Shown here one piece after another: positions 50,501 to 61,770 of a stretch of 64,000 bases of DNA. Position numbers and translations under genes: made by a program. Positions within the stretch are counted from its first letter, which is position 1, and every line of letters starts with the position of its first letter. A model generated the notes under the pieces. The model worked only from the letters and a program-made list of their open reading frames with translations, was not told where the DNA came from and did not search any database. Source of the stretch: Sipunculus nudus (Eukaryota > Annelida > Sipuncula > Golfingiida > Sipunculidae); the NCBI GenBank assembly GCA_026874595.1, contig CM049307.1, positions 76,236,643 through 76,300,642 on the forward strand, written 5' to 3'.

Positions 50501-53500
50501 TTTATTAATTAAAGTTATATTACTGGAAAAAAGGTCGATAGCTTTAACATTTTTTGTGTTAAGTGATCAAATATCTTTCCTGATTTTTTACAAAATGCAT
50601 TATGTTTGGGCCCATAACTTTTTTAAATTAAATAATACAGACATAATTTCTGGCATGTACATAGGAACTATATAGAGGAATATTTATGGCAAATATGAGG
50701 AAAAACAGATGAGGGGTTTTGATATTAGGCAGTCCTGAAGTGTGAAAATAGGTTTTTAATAAAAAATTGAGGCTTTTCCTTAATTTCTCAAAGGAACGAA
50801 GTTGCAAAGACCCAGTTTTCGGCTTGGTAGGAGATCTTGGGGACATCTAACATTATGCCGAATTTTGGATTCCTAGGTCTCACGGTTTCAAAACGTGCCA
50901 CATCTACGGATGGACGGACGGACGGACGGACGGACAGACGGACGGACGACGGACAATGGACCACGACTATAGCTCAGATGACTTATAGTCAGCTGAGCTA
51001 AAAATATCACAAAAGAGAAGAAAGGTACAGAGCTGCAGTAAATACAAAAAATATCACAAAAGAAAAGAAAGGTACAAACCTGCAGTAAATACAAAAAATA
51101 TCACAAAGGAAAAGAAAGGTACAGACCTGCAGTAAATACAAAAATATCACAAAAGAGAAGAAAGGTACAAACCTGCAGTAAATACAAAAATATCACAAAG
51201 GAAAAGAAAGGTACAGACCTGCAGTAAATACAAAAAATATCACAAAAGAGAAGAAAGGTACAAACCTGCAGTAAATACAAAAAATATCACAAAGGAAAAG
51301 AAAGGTACAAACCTGCAGTAAATACAAAAAATATCACAAAGGAAAAGAAAGGTACAGACCTGCAGTAAATACAAAAAATATCACAAAAGAGAAGAAAGGT
51401 ACAAACCTGCAGTAAATACAAAAAATATCACAAAGGAAAAGAAAGGTACAAACCTGCAGTAAATACAAAAAATATCACAAAGGAAAAGAAAGGTACAAAC
51501 CTGCAGTAAATACAAAAAATATCACAAAGGAAAAGAAAGGTACAGACCTGCAGTAAATACAAAAAATATCACAAAGGAAAAGAAAGGTACAGACCTGCAG
51601 TAAATACAAAAATATCACAAAAGAGAAGAAAGGTACAAACCTGCAGTAAATACAAAAAATATCACAAAGGAAAAGAAAGGTACAGAGCTGCAGTAAATAC
51701 AAAAATATCACAAAGGATAAGAAAGGTACAGACCTGCAGTAAATACAAAAATATCACAAAAGAGAAGAAAGGTACAAACCTGCAGTAAATACAAAAAATA
51801 TCACAAAGGAAAAGAAAGGTACAAACCTGCCCGAAATACAAAAAATATCACAAAGGAAAAGAAAGGTACAAACATGCAGTAAATACAAAAATATCACAAA
51901 AGAGAAGAAAGGTACAAACCTGCAGTAAATACAAAAATATCACAAAAGAGAAGAAAGGTACAAACCTGCAGTAAATACAAAAAATATCACAAAAGAGAAG
52001 AAAGGTACAAACCTGCAGTAAATACAAAAATATCACAAAAGAGAAGAAAGGTACAAACCTGCAGTAAATACAAAAAATATCACAAAAGAGAAGAAAGGTA
52101 CAAACCTGCAGTAAATACAAAAATATCACAAAAGAGAAGAAAGGTACAAACCTGCAGTAAATACAAAAATATCACAAAAGAGAAGAAAGGTACAAACCTG
52201 CAGTAAATACAAAAAATATCACAAAAGAGAAGAAAGGTACAAACCTGCAGTAAATACAAAAATATCACAAAAGAGAAGAAAGGTACAAACCTGCAGTAAA
52301 TACAAAAATATCACAAAAGAGAAGAAAGGTACAAACCTGCAGTAAATACAAAAAATATCACAAAAGAGAAGAAAGGTACAAACCTGCATTAAATACAAAA
52401 ATATCACAAAAGAGAAGAAAGGTACAAACCTGCAGTAAATACAAAAATATCACAAAAGAGAAGAAAGGTACAAACCTGCAGTAAATACAAAAATATCACA
52501 AAAGAGAAGAAAGGTACAAACCTGCAGTAAATACAAAAATATCACAAAAGAGAAGAAAGGTACAAACCTGCAGTAAATACAAAAATATCACAAAAGAGAA
52601 GAAAGGTACAAACCTGCAGTAAATACAAAAATATCACAAAAGAGAAGAAAGGTACAAACCTGCAGTAAATACAAAAATATCACAAAAGAGAAGAAAGGTA
52701 CAAACCTGCAGTAAATACAAAAATATCACAAAAGAGAAGAAAGGTACAAACCTGCAGTAAATACAAAAAATATCACAAAGGAAAAGAAAGGTACAGAGCT
52801 GCAGTAAATACAAAAATATCACAAAGGAAAAGAAAGGTACAGACCTGCAGTAAATACAAAAATATCACAAAAGAGAAGAAAGGTACAAACCTGCAGTAAA
52901 TACAAAAAATATCACAAAGGAAAAGAAAGGTACAGACCTGCAGTAAATACAAAAATATCACAAAAGAGAAGAAAGGTACAAACCTGCAGTAAATATAAAA
53001 ATATCATAAAGGAGAAGAAAGGTATCTTTGAAAGTAAGTTAGGCAATATACTGGTGTAATGCTCAATATATTTTATTTATGTATCATAAGCAGTATTGTA
53101 TATATCCAGTATTGTGGTAAACTTATTTGTAGAGATGTCATGCTAAAATGTGGTTGTTCCTAAATGCATGAATTCAGTGTTTGTTTGCTATCATTAACAA
53201 TTTGAAATGTTAAAATGTTAAGCACAGATTAATGGGAAGGTGGTGAAGGAAACTTGATCAATGTTATATCAGCTTTAAAAAAATCATCAAAATATTTCTT
53301 GTGTTGATTTTTGCAATACATACTGTATATCATCTGTATCCATTGATATATTATGATATCTATTGTCCTACTCTACTCTGAAGCAATAAAGTCCAGCAGT
53401 TTCTGCCTGGTCAATGATTTTTTTACAAACCAGAAGTCTTTCTTTGGTTTATAATTAGAAATAAAAAATAAAGCTTAAACAAATAATACACTGCTCAAAA

Positions 53501-56500
53501 CAACATAGACAGCAGGGGCGGTATCAGAATTAATGAAAAGGGGGAAGAGGGAGCTAGGGCTATAAAGCAGGAGGACAAATGAATAGAATTGGTCTTTAAG
53601 GATATGTTTTTGAGCTTTTTCAAAATATGCGTCTTGTGATCAGTTTGAAACCTACGTGTCTACCCAAACTGGAGTTATCATATATCAACTAATTTGTGAA
53701 TGGGTGGGCCCTGTGACTTTTGACCTAGTGACCCCAAAATCAAATGGAAACTTCCCCTATTGGCAGGTGCGCCACAAGACTGAAGGTTTGGGATGAAAAG
53801 TTTAGCTTGAAATGCATTCACTATCTTTCTAAATGAGTGGGTCTTGTGAATGACCTTTGACCTCATGACCCCAAAATCAACAGATTTCTTGTGTTAGAGG
53901 TAGGCCATATGTAAGTTAAGTCTGAACCTGATATGTCGACTGAAATTGATCATTCAACTGAGCTAAAACTAAAAAAAAAAGGTTCTCACGTCTAAAAAAA
54001 GAGAGAGTCCAGACAACAAAGTTTTGTCATAAATCCTTGAAAAAAAATTGAGGGGACTGAAAAACAAGTGACCCATGGGTCATGACGCTCAGCTGACTGA
54101 GAAGTTCGCAAAAGGAAATTTTATCATCTGAATGGTAGTATATACCAATTCAACTGAAGCATCAAACAGATTAACCAACAGGCCAAGATTGAGTCTGTGT
54201 TTATATATCTCAAAAATAGAGAAAAAAATGTGTAAACTTTAAAAAAATTCAGGTGGCTCCACCAGGCTGCAGAAACTAATATAAAAAAACATGGTAAATA
54301 TCCATGCAAACAATTATGGTGATCTCTGCATTAGTTGTTCAGATACTTCAGCTTTTGTATCAAATTTTACATTAATCTGAGCTGTACTTTGGAGTGCCAT
54401 AGCTCAAATGATATGGGTAACAGAGACCAAAATTCAGGTTTCCATGGAGACTTTTCATGGGTCTCCCTGTGTGTCAAGAATGAAGATTTTAGGTCCAGTC
54501 CTAACGATTTGTACCCTGTTGACAGATAACTACATCCTTAAAGGTCTCAAAAATAGAGAAAAAAAAAATATGGTAAAAATTTGAAAAAATACAGGTGCCA
54601 CCAGTCTGCAGGAACTGATGGAACGCCTCTTGATCAATATGTATGCCAAAAATCATGACCATCAGTGTTGTAGTTATTGAGATGTTGCAGTTTTTTTTAT
54701 CAAATTTTCCATTATTCTGGGGGGTATTTTGGAGCCCCACAGCTCAAAGGATATGGGTAACAGAGGCCTTATTTCTGGTTTCCATGGAGACATTTCACAG
54801 GTCTCTCACTGTGTCAAGAAAGAAGATTCTTGGTCAAGTTTTTACGATTTGTGCCCTCTCAACAGATGTTCATATTTTAAAAGGTCTCAAAAATGGAGAA
54901 AACAATTCGTAAAAAATCGAAAAATACAGATGGCACCACCAGTCTGCAGAAACTGATGAAACATCTCATGATCAATATGTATGCCAAAAATCATGACCAT
55001 CAGTGATGTAGTTAATGAGATATTGAAGTGTTTGTATGAAATTTTTGACTATTCTGGGGGGGTACTTTGGGGCCCCATAGCTTAAAGGATATGGGTATCA
55101 GAGACCTAATTTCTGGTTTCCGTGGAGACTTTTCATAGGTCTCTCAGTGTGTCAAGACTGAAGATTCTAGGTCCAGTCTTTACGATTTGTGCCCTGTTAA
55201 CAGATGTTCACATTTTTAAAGGTCTCAAAAATAGAGAAAAAAATTCTTAAAAAATCGAAAATACAGGTGGTGCCACCAGTCTGCAGGAACTGATGGAACA
55301 TCTTATGATCAATATGTATGCCAAAAGTCATGACCACAAGTGATGTAGTTAATGAGATATTGAAGTTTTTGTGTGAAATTTTTTACTTTTCTGGGGGGGG
55401 GGGGGGGTACTTTGGGGCCCCATAGCTCGAAAGAGATGGGTAACAGAGACCTAATTTCTGGTTTCCAAGGAGATTTTTCATGGACCTCTCAGAATGTCAA
55501 GTAACAAGTTTCTAGGTCCATCGGTTACAATTTGTTAATGGACGGACGGACGGACAGACAGACAGACAGACGGATGACGAACAAAGGGTGATCGCTATAG
55601 CTCAGATGACTTACAGTAAGCTGAGCTAAAAAACAGGGGGGGGGGAGTATAGACATCCCTATCTGCATCTGAACAGGTATCCAAATACTGTGGATGTCTA
55701 TCATGTCTTTATGTTTGCGAGGGTTTCAAATCTGTGATGTTCACAAAAAGGAAATTATCATGAAAATAAAAGCATTCTGCATAAGAGGCCCCATCAGCAT
55801 AGGCAAATCAAAAGAATGAAGATTGCTATTATTGATGATATGTCAAAACTTTCAAATGAAGAGGAATTTCTACTCCTTTGATTGTCTCTTGGGTCCCCTT
55901 CCAGTCATTTTTGCTCATATATTATCTATTCTAACATCAGAAATCCATATAATTATTTATAAGCTCTGTGTAAATTACTGTATGGAATGCTCATGAAAAT
56001 GGAACCATCGTGAAACAATGAAATAGTGAAAAAACTTGAAATTTTAACCCGGCAATATGAAGGCAACCACATTAACTTCAAACTGACCAGTTTATCAACA
56101 CCTGTCTCCAACAGTATTTGCAGTAAGCTCAGTGTATTACTTCTATTAAATTTCATATATCAACAAAAGGGGTGTGGTAATATAGCCAGACCCCTAATTG
56201 TATAGTTACAGACCATCTGTTCTCACCTGATGTCTGCTTCCAGGAGGCGCCTTGGAGCCGTATTCTCTTCATCTTCTTGCTGTAATTAATCATAAGTTTC
56301 CTTCATTAAATTTTTTTCTTCTTATTATCAATAAGTTATTGAAAACCCAGATAATAATGCAGGATATTGGGAGCTAGTTAATGATACAACACATTTCATG
56401 ATACACCCAGTAATAAGACACCCAATTTATTTCAAATTACTTTTATTTGAATTAATTCAATTAAATTGGATAAAAAGTACCTGTACTTAAACAAGGGACC

Positions 56501-59500
56501 CATGGGTCATGGCGCTCAGCTGAAGTTTGAAATTTTTACCAAAAATATGCAAAATATTCTATTGTAATGTTTTTCATTTATATAAGCATATGAGAAGCTG
56601 AGAGGAAAGGGGCCCTCCTACTTGGTTATAGTAAAGTTCTAAATATATGATTGCAAAACTAATACTCTGACAAGACTGTCATGAAGAAAAACAGTAACAG
56701 TTTTGAGATACTGTGATGCATATGAAACAAGGGACCCATGGGTCACGGCGCTCAGCTGATCGTGATTGGACTATAAATGTTTCTCCACTGTGATACTATA
56801 TCGAGTCGATAAAGCTTATGAATATCATGTACATGTTGGGCTATTATAAAGGAATGTAATGTAATATGTGAGTAAATGATAAATGAAATTACCTGACTGA
56901 TGGATTAATAGAGTCAAATAAAGTGGTTTATTTTTTATTTATTTAGGAGGGGTTGAAAATTGTGATATATTTGAGCAAATATGAATGCAATGACAGCAGT
57001 AATAAGCAGTAGTAGAATGATGATAAGGCTATTTGTTGAAGGATCTAAAGTGTATAGTAGTCTGCAAGCGTTCAATTTGACAGATATGATGTTATGATTA
57101 ACTATGCTGATGAAGTGATTTATGAATATGTGACTGTATGACACAATATCTCTTTAGTCTTGACAAGGTACATTATTGTGATGCCCACTATGTCTACATA
57201 TTACACAATATTGACATAATTTCTGGCATGTACATAGGTACCTATGGACGAATAGTTATACAAAATATTAAAGTATGAATATATCTGATTCATCTTGTTC
57301 TTGCTTACTGAGGCTGACTTTGGGATGGGGTTCGGAGAAGGGAAAAGTGAGGGCAGCACGAAGGTGGGTGTAGAAATATTTTATTGTAATGTTTTTCATT
57401 TATATAAGAATATGAAAAGCTAAGAGGAAAGGGGCCCTCCTACTTGGTTATAGTAAAGTTCTAAATATATGATTGCAAACTAATACTCTGACAAGACTGT
57501 CATGAAGAAAAACAGTAAAAGTTTTGAGATACTGTGTTGCATACGAAAATTTACAGATGGACAGGCAAGTGGACAGAATGGACTAATACCTTTATTTCAC
57601 TTTCAAGAGAATAATGCATTTAAGTTTATATATAATCCTATTTTTTTAAGCAGATCCACTTTTTCCATTAAGAAGTTTTTATCTGAATCATTTTTTTATT
57701 TACAGGTTAATAAATTTTTAATTAAAAAACCTGAAAATATAAGTTCAAATATTAGAATTGTTGCAAAAGTTGCAATCATTATATGTACAGAGTAAAAAAC
57801 ATTGGGTCATATTATGCATACACATATATTTTATTATTTTTAAATCATGAATGTTTAAACTGATTTTAAAAGAAAATAATGCCACAACATGGCATCTACA
57901 AGAATATTCCTTGAATCACTATTAAAAAGTTTTGCACATTGGAGTTTTCAGGATATGCTTAATTTTATTCACCAAAATAAAATAAAAGTAAATTTGATAA
58001 AATAAAACATCTTTTCAAATAAAGTATACACACTGTTGGTTGAATGAGGGACAAACAATATCATTGTGCTAATTACTATCCCAGTTTTAATTAATTACTG
58101 AAATTAATAGTCAATTTCACACCTGGTGAAGTTTTTACTCTTCTGAAGTAAGGAATTACTTATCTAATGAACATCCACACTTTCACAGCAATACACCACT
58201 TTGTGGACACAATTAAATGTACACTTTAATCATTGTAACCCTGGTGGTTCAATACAAAATCTAAAATGTAGCATGTCCAAGAATAAAATAAAATACAGAA
58301 AAATTATAACATTCATCTAGTTTATGCACCAGCTGGGGGGGGGGGGGGGATGAGTGCAGGGCAGAGGGGAAGCCTGCTAGTAGTGGCCAAGCTGGGCCAA
58401 GGTAAGCTGCCTGGGGTGGGTTACATAATGCAAGTGAAGGCTGTACTACTAGGTGGGCTAGATGTAAACAACACTTGACATGGTGTATGAAAACATGAAT
58501 AAAAGCTATTCATTCCAATCAATTTCTTTTGAAAGTTCAGATTTTAAAAGATTAAATCCTTATGCATATATGCTGGGAAAATTAAATCAACAGTGCCAAA
58601 GTTGGACAAAATTTAAGGTATTGATTTTTTTATTTATGCTAATAACTTGAAAAATTTGCAAAATTCAGATCTAATTTTGGGTAAACAATTGTATCTTGAT
58701 TAAATAAAGTTATATTCCTGAAAAAAAGTCTCTAGGTTCAGCAATTCTCATGTTAGGTGAGTAAATATATTTCCTGATTTTAAAAAAAATTGCATTATGT
58801 TTTGGCCTATTACTTCAAAATAATACCCAATACTGACCTAATTTTTGGTATGTTCATAGAAAATTATGGAAGTATATGAATACTAAATATGATCAAAATC
58901 AGATCAGTGGTTTTGATATTAGGCAGCCTTGAAGTGTAAAAATGGCTTTTTTTATGGAAAACAGAGGTTTTTCCTTAATATCTCAAAGGAACGAAGTCCT
59001 AACGACCCAATTTTCAGTATGGTAGGAGATTTTTGGGACATCTAATGGTATGCAAAGTTTTGGATTCGTAGGTCCAATGGTTTTAAAACGTGCCCTGTTA
59101 ACGGCCAGACAGACGGACGACTGACTAAGGACCACGACTATAGCTCAGATGACTTATAGTCAGCTGAGCTAATAAAACTAAAATTTCCTGTATTTGTGTC
59201 TGTACTTACGCTTAACAAATTCTGAAAGGATTGCGTGCATTTGCACTCAAGTACAGATTCCCTACACATGAGTCAACTCTTTCTTTTATACATGAGTAAA
59301 TCAGTATTAATTAATCAAAACAGATACAACTAGAAAAGCACTCAGAGGGATCAGACCTCCTCCAAGGCAGCTCATAACCCCCATATGACATTGTCAAAAT
59401 GGCATTATTTTTCCCTACAAAAATTCCTTGATCCAGATAGTGATCCAGATCACCCCACAAATTTAATAAATGTTTTCTTATATCATTGCCATTGTATCCT

Positions 59501-59890
59501 GCAATCTCACCAAATCCATAAATAACTTTTTGAGTAGCTTACAAACAAATAGGACAAACAAACCAACACAGGTAAAAACAAAACCTCCTTTGCAGAGGTA
59601 ATATTTAGAAAGATAGTGACCTGTAATTGCTCCTGAGACTCCCTGGCTTGAGCCAGTCTGTGGAGGACAGCCTTGGAGAAGCACAGGACAGCGCCCCCTA
59701 GCATCACAGGACCAGCGATGAAGATCGGGTTCTGTGACCGAATGTTACGGAATCCATCAGCCGTGATGATCGTACCCACAACCAGCATCAACAGCCCCGT
59801 GAAGAAGTATGCGGTGGATGCCCGAGATGACCGTAAAATGTCACAGACCTGTAACGCTGATGCTGGTTCCCTTTCTGTCTCTGAGTCCAT
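46624..59890 (-). CDS. Two-TM protein with PY-motif tail, three exons, complete
   Basis: Exons (descending) are 59890-59621, 56279-56227 and 47509-46624; phases 0 then 2, GT-AG. Predicted protein is about 402 aa. Membrane segments at about 27-45 and 55-76; the second opens AGPVMLGGAVLC, echoing GPLCIAAAILC in gene B. Exon 2 is an acidic linker (QEDEENTAPRRLLEAD). Exon 3 encodes a disordered tail with four LPxY motifs (LPPY three times, LPAY once), one PPxY (PPVY), two APPYTPRD repeats and a PDP/DPS-rich acidic part. LPxY/PPxY are ligands of WW domains, for example in NEDD4-type ubiquitin ligases, so a membrane adaptor role is possible but unproven. Introns of 3.3 and 8.7 kb hold mobile elements and a minisatellite made from the exon 3 acceptor. 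Family not recognised. Confidence 0.8.
47498..47545 (-). promoter_or_regulatory. 3' splice site of gene C exon 3, also the last unit of the minisatellite
   Basis: Minus strand: a pyrimidine-rich CTTCTCTTTTGTGATATTTT, then GTATTTACTGCAG and the exon bases GTCTGTACCTTT. The whole block is one unit of the array that continues upstream in the intron, so the true acceptor is followed by dozens of near-identical decoys. Confidence 0.8.
47498..48367 (-). repeat. Splice-acceptor minisatellite, segment 1 (about 19 units)
   Basis: 46-47-bp units. On the plus strand each reads AAAGGTACAAACCTGCAGTA then AATACAAAAATATCACAAAAGAGAAG in sense. Two unit types alternate: AAAAGAGAAG and AAAGGAAAAG. One unit has CCTGCCCGAAA in place of the CTGCAG core (about 48305). 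Frames open on the minus strand across the array are repeat artefacts. Confidence 0.95.
48368..51000 (+). mobile_element. Full-length pearl/HINE-like element inserted in the minisatellite
   Basis: Left end CAAGGGACCTATGGGTCACG with a GCTCAGCTG box. Right end has a (GACG)n microsatellite (50913-50950), then a 31-nt hairpin (50970-51000) ending CAGCTGAGCTA. Array units resume on both sides, so the 2.63-kb limits are known to a few bases within an A run. The interior has two related blocks of about 600 bp (about 49680-50215 and 50330-50890), both with 'gccatggtcaaagttgggca'-like and 'aaatttaaggtac' words. No coding capacity. No clear target duplication. Confidence 0.85.
50970..51000 (+). other. 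Terminal hairpin of the pearl/HINE-like family (type copy)
   Basis: Arms TAGCTCAGATGACT and AGTCAGCTGAGCTA pair over 14 bp with one mismatch around a short TAT loop. The same hairpin occurs at 16528-16558 (reverse), 55598-55628, 59141-59171, 63811-63841 and, decayed, about 1230-1261. Confidence 0.85.
51001..53030 (-). repeat. Splice-acceptor minisatellite, segment 2 (about 43 units)
   Basis: Continuation of the array after the inserted element. Units at about 51880-52740 are homogenised to the AAAAGAGAAG type, while the outer parts mix both types. It fades at 53020-53030 (AAAGGTATC). Each unit keeps CTGCAG and the pyrimidine-rich stretch on the minus strand. Confidence 0.95.
53031..54063. 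other. Gene C intron sequence with a decayed pearl-like tail
   Basis: 53640-53960 repeats the 'gaccttgacctttgacc'-type blocks of the element at 1-1266 ('gaaggtttgggatgaaaag', 'gcttgaaatgcattca') and ends near CAACTGAGCTAAAA. The rest is unassigned intron. Confidence 0.5.
54064..55632 (+). mobile_element. Pearl/HINE-like element, full length, about 315-bp core repeats
   Basis: Left ACAAGTGACCCATGGGTCAT with a GCTCAGCTGA box. The core has about 3.5 copies of a unit of about 315 bp ('caccagtctgcaggaactga', 'atgccaaaaatcatgacca', 'tttccatggagac'). A GGACGGACGGACAGACAG microsatellite (55538-55572) and the terminal hairpin (55598-55628) with GAGCTAAAA follow. Same ends as the copy at 48368-51000 but an unrelated core. 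Confidence 0.8.
55633..56226. other. Gene C intron 2, unassigned part
   Basis: AT-rich, no feature seen besides a G run near 55637. It directly precedes the exon 2 donor on the minus strand. Confidence 0.4.
56227..56279 (-). CDS. Two-TM gene C, exon 2
   Basis: 53 bp between acceptor TTACAG (56281-56280) and a CAG|GTGAGA donor (GT at 56226-56225). Encodes 17 residues plus two bases. Too short for ordinary ORF detection but fits both neighbours in phase. Confidence 0.8.
56491..59171 (+). mobile_element. Pearl/HINE-like element(s) in gene C intron 1, with second head inside
   Basis: Heads ACAAGGGACCCATGGGTCA occur at 56491 and again at 56727. The right hairpin is at 59141-59171. A block of about 170 bp (56556-56726) is repeated at 57377-57546 ('ggggccctcctacttggtta', 'actctgacaagactgtcatg'). 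The tail body at 58500-59130 matches the family ('aaatttaaggta', 'gttttgatattaggcag'). One element nested in or recombined with another is likely. Poly-G at 58336-58349. Confidence 0.65.
59621..59890 (-). CDS. Two-TM gene C, exon 1
   Basis: 90 codons from ATG, ending at CAG|GTCACT (GT at 59620-59619), a somewhat weak donor. Both membrane segments lie here. The open frame beyond the donor is intron read-through. Confidence 0.78.
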
Positions 59891-60629
59891 TCTAACCTGT
59901 AACAGTCATAAACATTGGGTTTAAAGATTAAATGAATGATTTACAGGGTTTGAAATTTTACGAGTCTACATGGCTTAGGCCTGTATTTTTAAAGATATAT
60001 ATCTGTTAATACAAAACTTATCTAATATATGACTGAAATTCACACTTATTATATTTATTTTACCCCCTGTAACTGTGTTTGAGCTCAGTTAACCAGGTGA
60101 AACTGACCTTTGCTGTATGGCCACCTTACACCAAATGTACAAGTGGAAACACACTGCAGCTAGTTGGGGGAAGGTAAAAGTTTGTTTGTGAGAAGGTACA
60201 AGTCTACTTTGCTGGGAGCAGGTGCCCGTCCAGGTGAAGACTTCAGTACGACATTGATTCAAAAAGCGAGGAGGTCGACTGAAAGACGACTTTGATGAGC
60301 GTTGGACATTGTCCCCAGTTTGGAAGGAAATACGATACGTCTAGGCTTTATTGACTGAGCTGTGTAGCAGCCAGAGAGTGGTCAACAACCTACTGTGTGG
60401 ATTTAACACTTTGTTATTGTTTATTGTCTTCCGCTATTCCCTTTCCATTGGTTGGTTACCACATAATCTCCCCCTCCTAATTTTGTGAAGGCTCATTATA
60501 ATATTCCAGCCCTGGTTCCTATTCAGATTGTACATCCAGGAAATTGTCACTTGAACACTGGTTTGGGAAGTGGTATAGAACAAAGAAATGGTATCTGTAT
60601 CTGTGTCTGGATCCATATCCATGTCTGGA
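59891..60629. other. Upstream region of two-TM gene C
   Basis: Expected promoter and leader of the minus-strand gene. No TATA box or motif I can defend. It also contains no other gene signal. Confidence 0.35.
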
Positions 60630-61770
60630 CTGCATAAGTGGAAACATGTGTACAGATCTTACAAGTTACATAGCTCTTTATCATACACAAAACTGATGCA
60701 ACTATTTTTGCATGGTATCCATCTGTTTGTCTGTCTAGGGAGGGTAAAAATCACTCATATCTTGGCTGTGGTTTGACTTATCCACCTAAAATTTTGCATG
60801 TGTATACATCTTGGATAGATTTTCATTGAGTTGGCAGGTGGCACCACCTATAAATATGTTACACAGCAAAAATCAATGCTAATATCTCAGGGCTGGTTTG
60901 ATGCATTGGCCTGAAATTTTGGATGGGTATAGTCAATCTTAAATGGAGGCAGTGGTGTAATGATTAAAATGCCGGGCTAATGTTCTGGAGGTCAAGAGTT
61001 TAAATCCCAGTCATAACTCTACCATGCCAAGACCCTTAGGCAAGGTCCCAACCCCAAATGTGCCTCTGTCCACCCAGCAGTAGAAATGGGTACCACTAAA
61101 TACTGCGAAGGTAATCTGCAATGGATTAGCATCCCATCTAGGAGGAGTTTAACTCCTAGGTCGCTTCACGATACAGAAACTGAGATAAGCTCTGGCCTGA
61201 TATGCCAGTAAGGTTTGGTTGAAAAATCAAAGCAGACTTTTTTTTATAGATCTTACATAGCTCTATAGCTTAATCAAATGTGGTGGCCCTACCTAAAACC
61301 ATTTTTGCATGATTTCCATCTGTTCATCTGCCTAGTATAAAAACACTCATATCTCAGCAGTGGTCGATTTATCCACCTGAAATTTTGCATGTGTAACATT
61401 TTGGATAGCTTTCTTGTTGAGTTAGCAGGTTGCAACACCCATAAACACATTTATACAGCAGACACCAATACTATTACAGTAATAGTAATATCTCAGGACT
61501 GGTTTGATGTATCCACCTTTAAAGTTTGCATGAGTATAGATCTTACATAGCTAGATGGCTTATACAAATGTGGTGGCTCATCCTACAACAATTTTTCAAT
61601 GTTGTCCATCTAGTCATCTGCCTAGCATAAAAGGTCACTTATATCTCAGCAGTGGTTAGACATATCCCTAAGAATTTTGCATGTGTATACATAATGGATA
61701 GCTTTCTAGTTCAAATGACAGGTAGCGCCAACTAGAATCATGTTTACGAAGCAGACATCCATGCTAATAT
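60630..61770 (+). repeat. About 300-bp tandem repeat split by a SINE
   Basis: Three diverged units marked by 'gatcttacatagct', 'ccatctgttcatctgccta', 'atatctcagcagtggt' and 'ttttgcatgtgtata', at about 60650, 61245 and 61530. A SINE lies between the first and second. 'ggtggcaccacc' words recur as in the pearl-like cores. Confidence 0.7.
60945..61240 (+). mobile_element. tRNA-derived SINE
   Basis: tRNA-like head with 'ggtgtaatgattaaaatgcc' (A-box region) and GAGTTTAAATCCC (B box). The body 'gacccttaggcaaggtccc', 'tgcctctgtccacccag' and 'aaatgggtacc' is typical of tRNA-derived SINEs of marine invertebrates. The tail ends in a T-rich stretch near 61235. Confidence 0.7.

Noticed and set aside
47495-53000. 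Many 60-95-codon minus-strand frames (LLQVCTFL-type repeats)
   Set aside because: They are translations of the splice-acceptor minisatellite and shift frame with 46/47-bp units; not separate genes.
47498-53030. CRISPR-like array
   Set aside because: Repeats are contiguous without unique spacers, in an animal intron; it is a minisatellite.
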